Source: an uncultured Oscillospiraceae bacterium (GTDB taxonomy: Bacteria > Bacillota > Clostridia > Oscillospirales > Acutalibacteraceae). From it: a DNA stretch of 24,834 nucleotides. The position numbers were made by a program, and so were the translations under genes. Position 1 is the first letter of the stretch; each line of letters starts with the position of its first letter. The notes under the pieces are model-generated. The model ran no database searches. It had not been told where the DNA came from and worked only from the letters and a program-made list of their open reading frames with translations. The stretch covers positions 1 through 24,834 of the forward strand of contig URYP01000024.1 of the NCBI GenBank assembly GCA_900552115.1, written 5' to 3'. Positions 24,102 to 24,834 of this stretch are shown one piece after another.

Positions 24102-24338
24102 CTATGAAAATATAAACTCGTTCAGACTATCAATGGCCCTATGTTTCTGCTGCGGGATGACGTGTATATAAATGGATCGGGTAATGGCAGGGTCACTGTG
24201 CCCCATCAGTTCACTCACCACCTGTGCGTCGCAGCCTTTGGCGAACAGCATACTGGCAAAGGAATGCCGCAGGCTGTGAACCCCTTTTGCCGGCACCCCA
24301 CAGGCCCGGCAGATATCCCGGAAGGTTCTGTCAACCGC
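24102..24338 (-). pseudogene. Tyrosine recombinase (phage/ICE-type integrase), 3' fragment
   Basis: The frame is open from a TGA at about 24341 down to the TAG at 24104-24102, about 78 residues. It contains the C-terminal catalytic boxes of a tyrosine integrase: HSLRHSFAS (the H-x-x-R box), ELMGHSDPAITRSIYIHV (histidine and the nucleophilic tyrosine). The N-terminal DNA-binding domains and the first catalytic arginine are missing; an intact enzyme has 350-400 residues. Its upstream end meets a DNA ligase fragment head to head near 24333. It is the remains of a former mobile element and is inactive as it stands. Confidence 0.85.
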
Positions 24339-24425
24339 TCACACGCAAACGGCGGCATGAGGCAGCCGGTATTCAAGGGCTTGCGGGAGGATAAAGCTCC
24401 ACAGGAGTGCGTGGAAAAAGAATAA
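24333..24425 (+). pseudogene. ATP-dependent DNA ligase, last ~30 codons
   Basis: The frame ends GGMRQPVFKGLREDKAPQEC plus five residues and TAA. R-x-PVF-x-GLREDK is the closing motif of the OB-fold in LigD/ligase-type ATP-dependent DNA ligases. Nothing upstream in this frame fits a ligase, because the sequence switches to the antisense of an integrase at about 24333. An intrinsic terminator follows directly, as expected for a real gene end. The 5' part was probably lost when the mobile element inserted or was deleted. The call rests on a short motif and is moderate. Confidence 0.55.
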
Positions 24426-24451
24426 GGGGCTACCATTGGTAGCCTCTTTTT
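24425..24451 (+). terminator. Intrinsic terminator after the ligase remnant
   Basis: AGGGGCTACC (24425-24434), loop ATT, GGTAGCCTCT (24438-24447), followed by a T-run. Seven perfect pairs are extended by G-T, G-C and A-T. It overlaps the ligase stop codon. Confidence 0.85.
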
Positions 24452-24611
24452 CATAATTTTAACTTTTAAAACATCCTCTGAAACGGCTCTGTATCAGGGA
24501 TTTAATCTAAATTATTTGATATCAATTTTGACATCAAAACATAGATAAACGGAGGATAAATCAGGATAATAAATGCATATATGGAATTTATTACAGGACT
24601 ATTAACAAAAG
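24452..24611. other. Gene-free AT-rich stretch beside the attachment site
   Basis: No protein or RNA gene is supported. It holds one copy of the integrase-arm-like repeat (24526-24537) next to TTGATATCAA, and several tiny open frames without good starts. Confidence 0.6.
24526..24537 (+). repeat. TTTTGACATCAA, repeat copy left of the tRNA remnant
   Basis: It differs by one base from TTTTGACAGCAA at 24764-24775. Possible integrase arm-type site, in the same orientation as the two copies on the right. Confidence 0.4.
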
Positions 24612-24656
24612 AAAAACGCCGCAAACCCGCATAATAGGCCGGTTTACAACGTTTTT
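24612..24656 (-). terminator. Terminator-like palindrome downstream of the tRNA remnant
   Basis: AAAAACG (24612-24618) pairs with CGTTTTT (24650-24656), and CAAACC pairs with GGTTT inside, around an interrupted loop. Read on the minus strand it follows the tRNA 3' end and ends in a T-run, so it is probably the original terminator of the tRNA-Trp transcript. Confidence 0.6.
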
Positions 24657-24659
24657 ATT

Positions 24660-24710
24660 TGGCAGGGGCAGAAGGACTTGAACCCTCGGCACGCGGTTTT
24701 GGAGACCGCT
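24660..24710 (-). tRNA. tRNA-Trp (CCA), displaced 3' half only
   Basis: Minus strand: anticodon stem GCGGT/ACCGC with loop CTCCAAA (anticodon CCA, tryptophan), variable region, T-arm GAGGG/CCTTC with loop TTCAAGT, 3' acceptor strand TGCCCCT, discriminator G and encoded CCA. The 5' acceptor strand (expected AGGGGCA) and the whole D-arm are absent; unrelated sequence lies there instead. A 3' half with intact CCA is the usual mark left at the far end of an element integrated into a tRNA gene. It is not functional. Confidence 0.9.
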
Positions 24711-24834
24711 TGTTTTAGCCCGCAAACCGTTGGTTCAGGCGGGTTTATAAGGGTAGGAATTGATTTTGACAGCAATTTGACAGCAATAGCTGTAAAATAC
24801 TTCTGCAGCTTATTAAAATTTAATATTTTTACTA
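24711..24834. other. Probable end of an integrated element (attachment region), continuing past the window
   Basis: The sequence replaces the 5' half of tRNA-Trp. It has a small palindrome (CCCGC at 24719-24723 against GCGGG at 24739-24743) and two direct repeats. No gene is visible in these 124 bases. Confidence 0.5.
24764..24786 (+). repeat. Tandem TTTGACAGCAA repeats
   Basis: TTTTGACAGCAA (24764-24775) is followed directly by TTTGACAGCAA (24776-24786), an 11-base period. Tandem short direct repeats close to a tRNA att core are typical of integrase arm-binding sites. Confidence 0.6.

Noticed and set aside
24562..24637. Tiny frames near 24572-24637, one preceded by AGGA
   Set aside because: Ten to seventeen residues, overlapping a terminator palindrome, with no family or coding signal.
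24526..24786. Three spaced TTTGACA(G/T)CAA repeats as a possible CRISPR array
   Set aside because: The repeats are only 11-12 bases, two are directly adjacent with no spacer, and no cas gene is present. Integrase arm sites fit better.

Overview
The window looks like a chromosomal segment of a fairly GC-rich member of the Clostridia (Firmicutes), probably near the Oscillospirales. The clues are strong AGGAGG-type ribosome-binding sites, a type A RNase P RNA, an apgM-type phosphoglycerate mutase, a fluoride riboswitch of the Firmicutes form, and a Gram-positive style secreted RHS/YD-repeat protein. The species cannot be fixed from this sequence.

Layout. (1) 1-2218, minus: pcrA/uvrD helicase, running off the left edge, with a terminator-like hairpin in its leader. 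(2) 2454-3662, plus: apgM, sharing a bidirectional terminator with the convergent lysR gene (3716-4630). (3) lysR is divergent from a YeiH-type exporter (4751-5770); the spacer holds two matched LysR boxes placed as in textbook LysR promoters. (4) 5888-6073, plus: a 61-residue conserved small protein whose stop codon abuts the stop of the convergent ABC operon. (5) 12166-6074, minus: a Gfo/Idh/MocA oxidoreductase, then ABC exporter, DUF1854 protein and ABC exporter, tightly packed. Both exporters carry an unusual N-terminal domain plus a zinc ribbon. (6) 12592-12262, minus: rnpB with clear promoter and terminator. (7) 12713-13249, minus: a helical protein of unknown function. (8) 13368-14776, plus: a strong promoter, a fluoride riboswitch with an explicit terminator/antiterminator, and a CPA-type cation/proton antiporter.

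(9) From 14777 to the right edge the window is accessory DNA. A 2102-residue secreted RHS/YD-repeat protein carries a DNRLRE-like region, two CBM-like modules and a ricin-type lectin module. It is followed by an abrupt drop in GC at the variable C-terminal toxin region. A one-base shift at about 21330 breaks the frame between RHS core and toxin. Downstream lie a DUF2691-type immunity gene, a decayed Imm32-like immunity pseudogene, another candidate immunity gene, and an orphan RHS C-terminal cassette that still carries a scrap of RHS core, with its own three-helix membrane protein. This is a toxin/immunity cassette array, part active-looking and part decayed.

(10) 24057-24834: scars of mobile DNA. 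There is a 3' fragment of a tyrosine integrase joined back to back with the last codons of an ATP-dependent DNA ligase, and a displaced 3' half of tRNA-Trp (anticodon CCA) flanked by TTTGACAGCAA-type repeats. This looks like an attachment site, with the integrated element probably beginning beyond the right edge.

The most interesting parts are the fluoride switch and its antiporter, the double ABC/DUF1854 module, and the broken RHS toxin locus with its orphan cassette.
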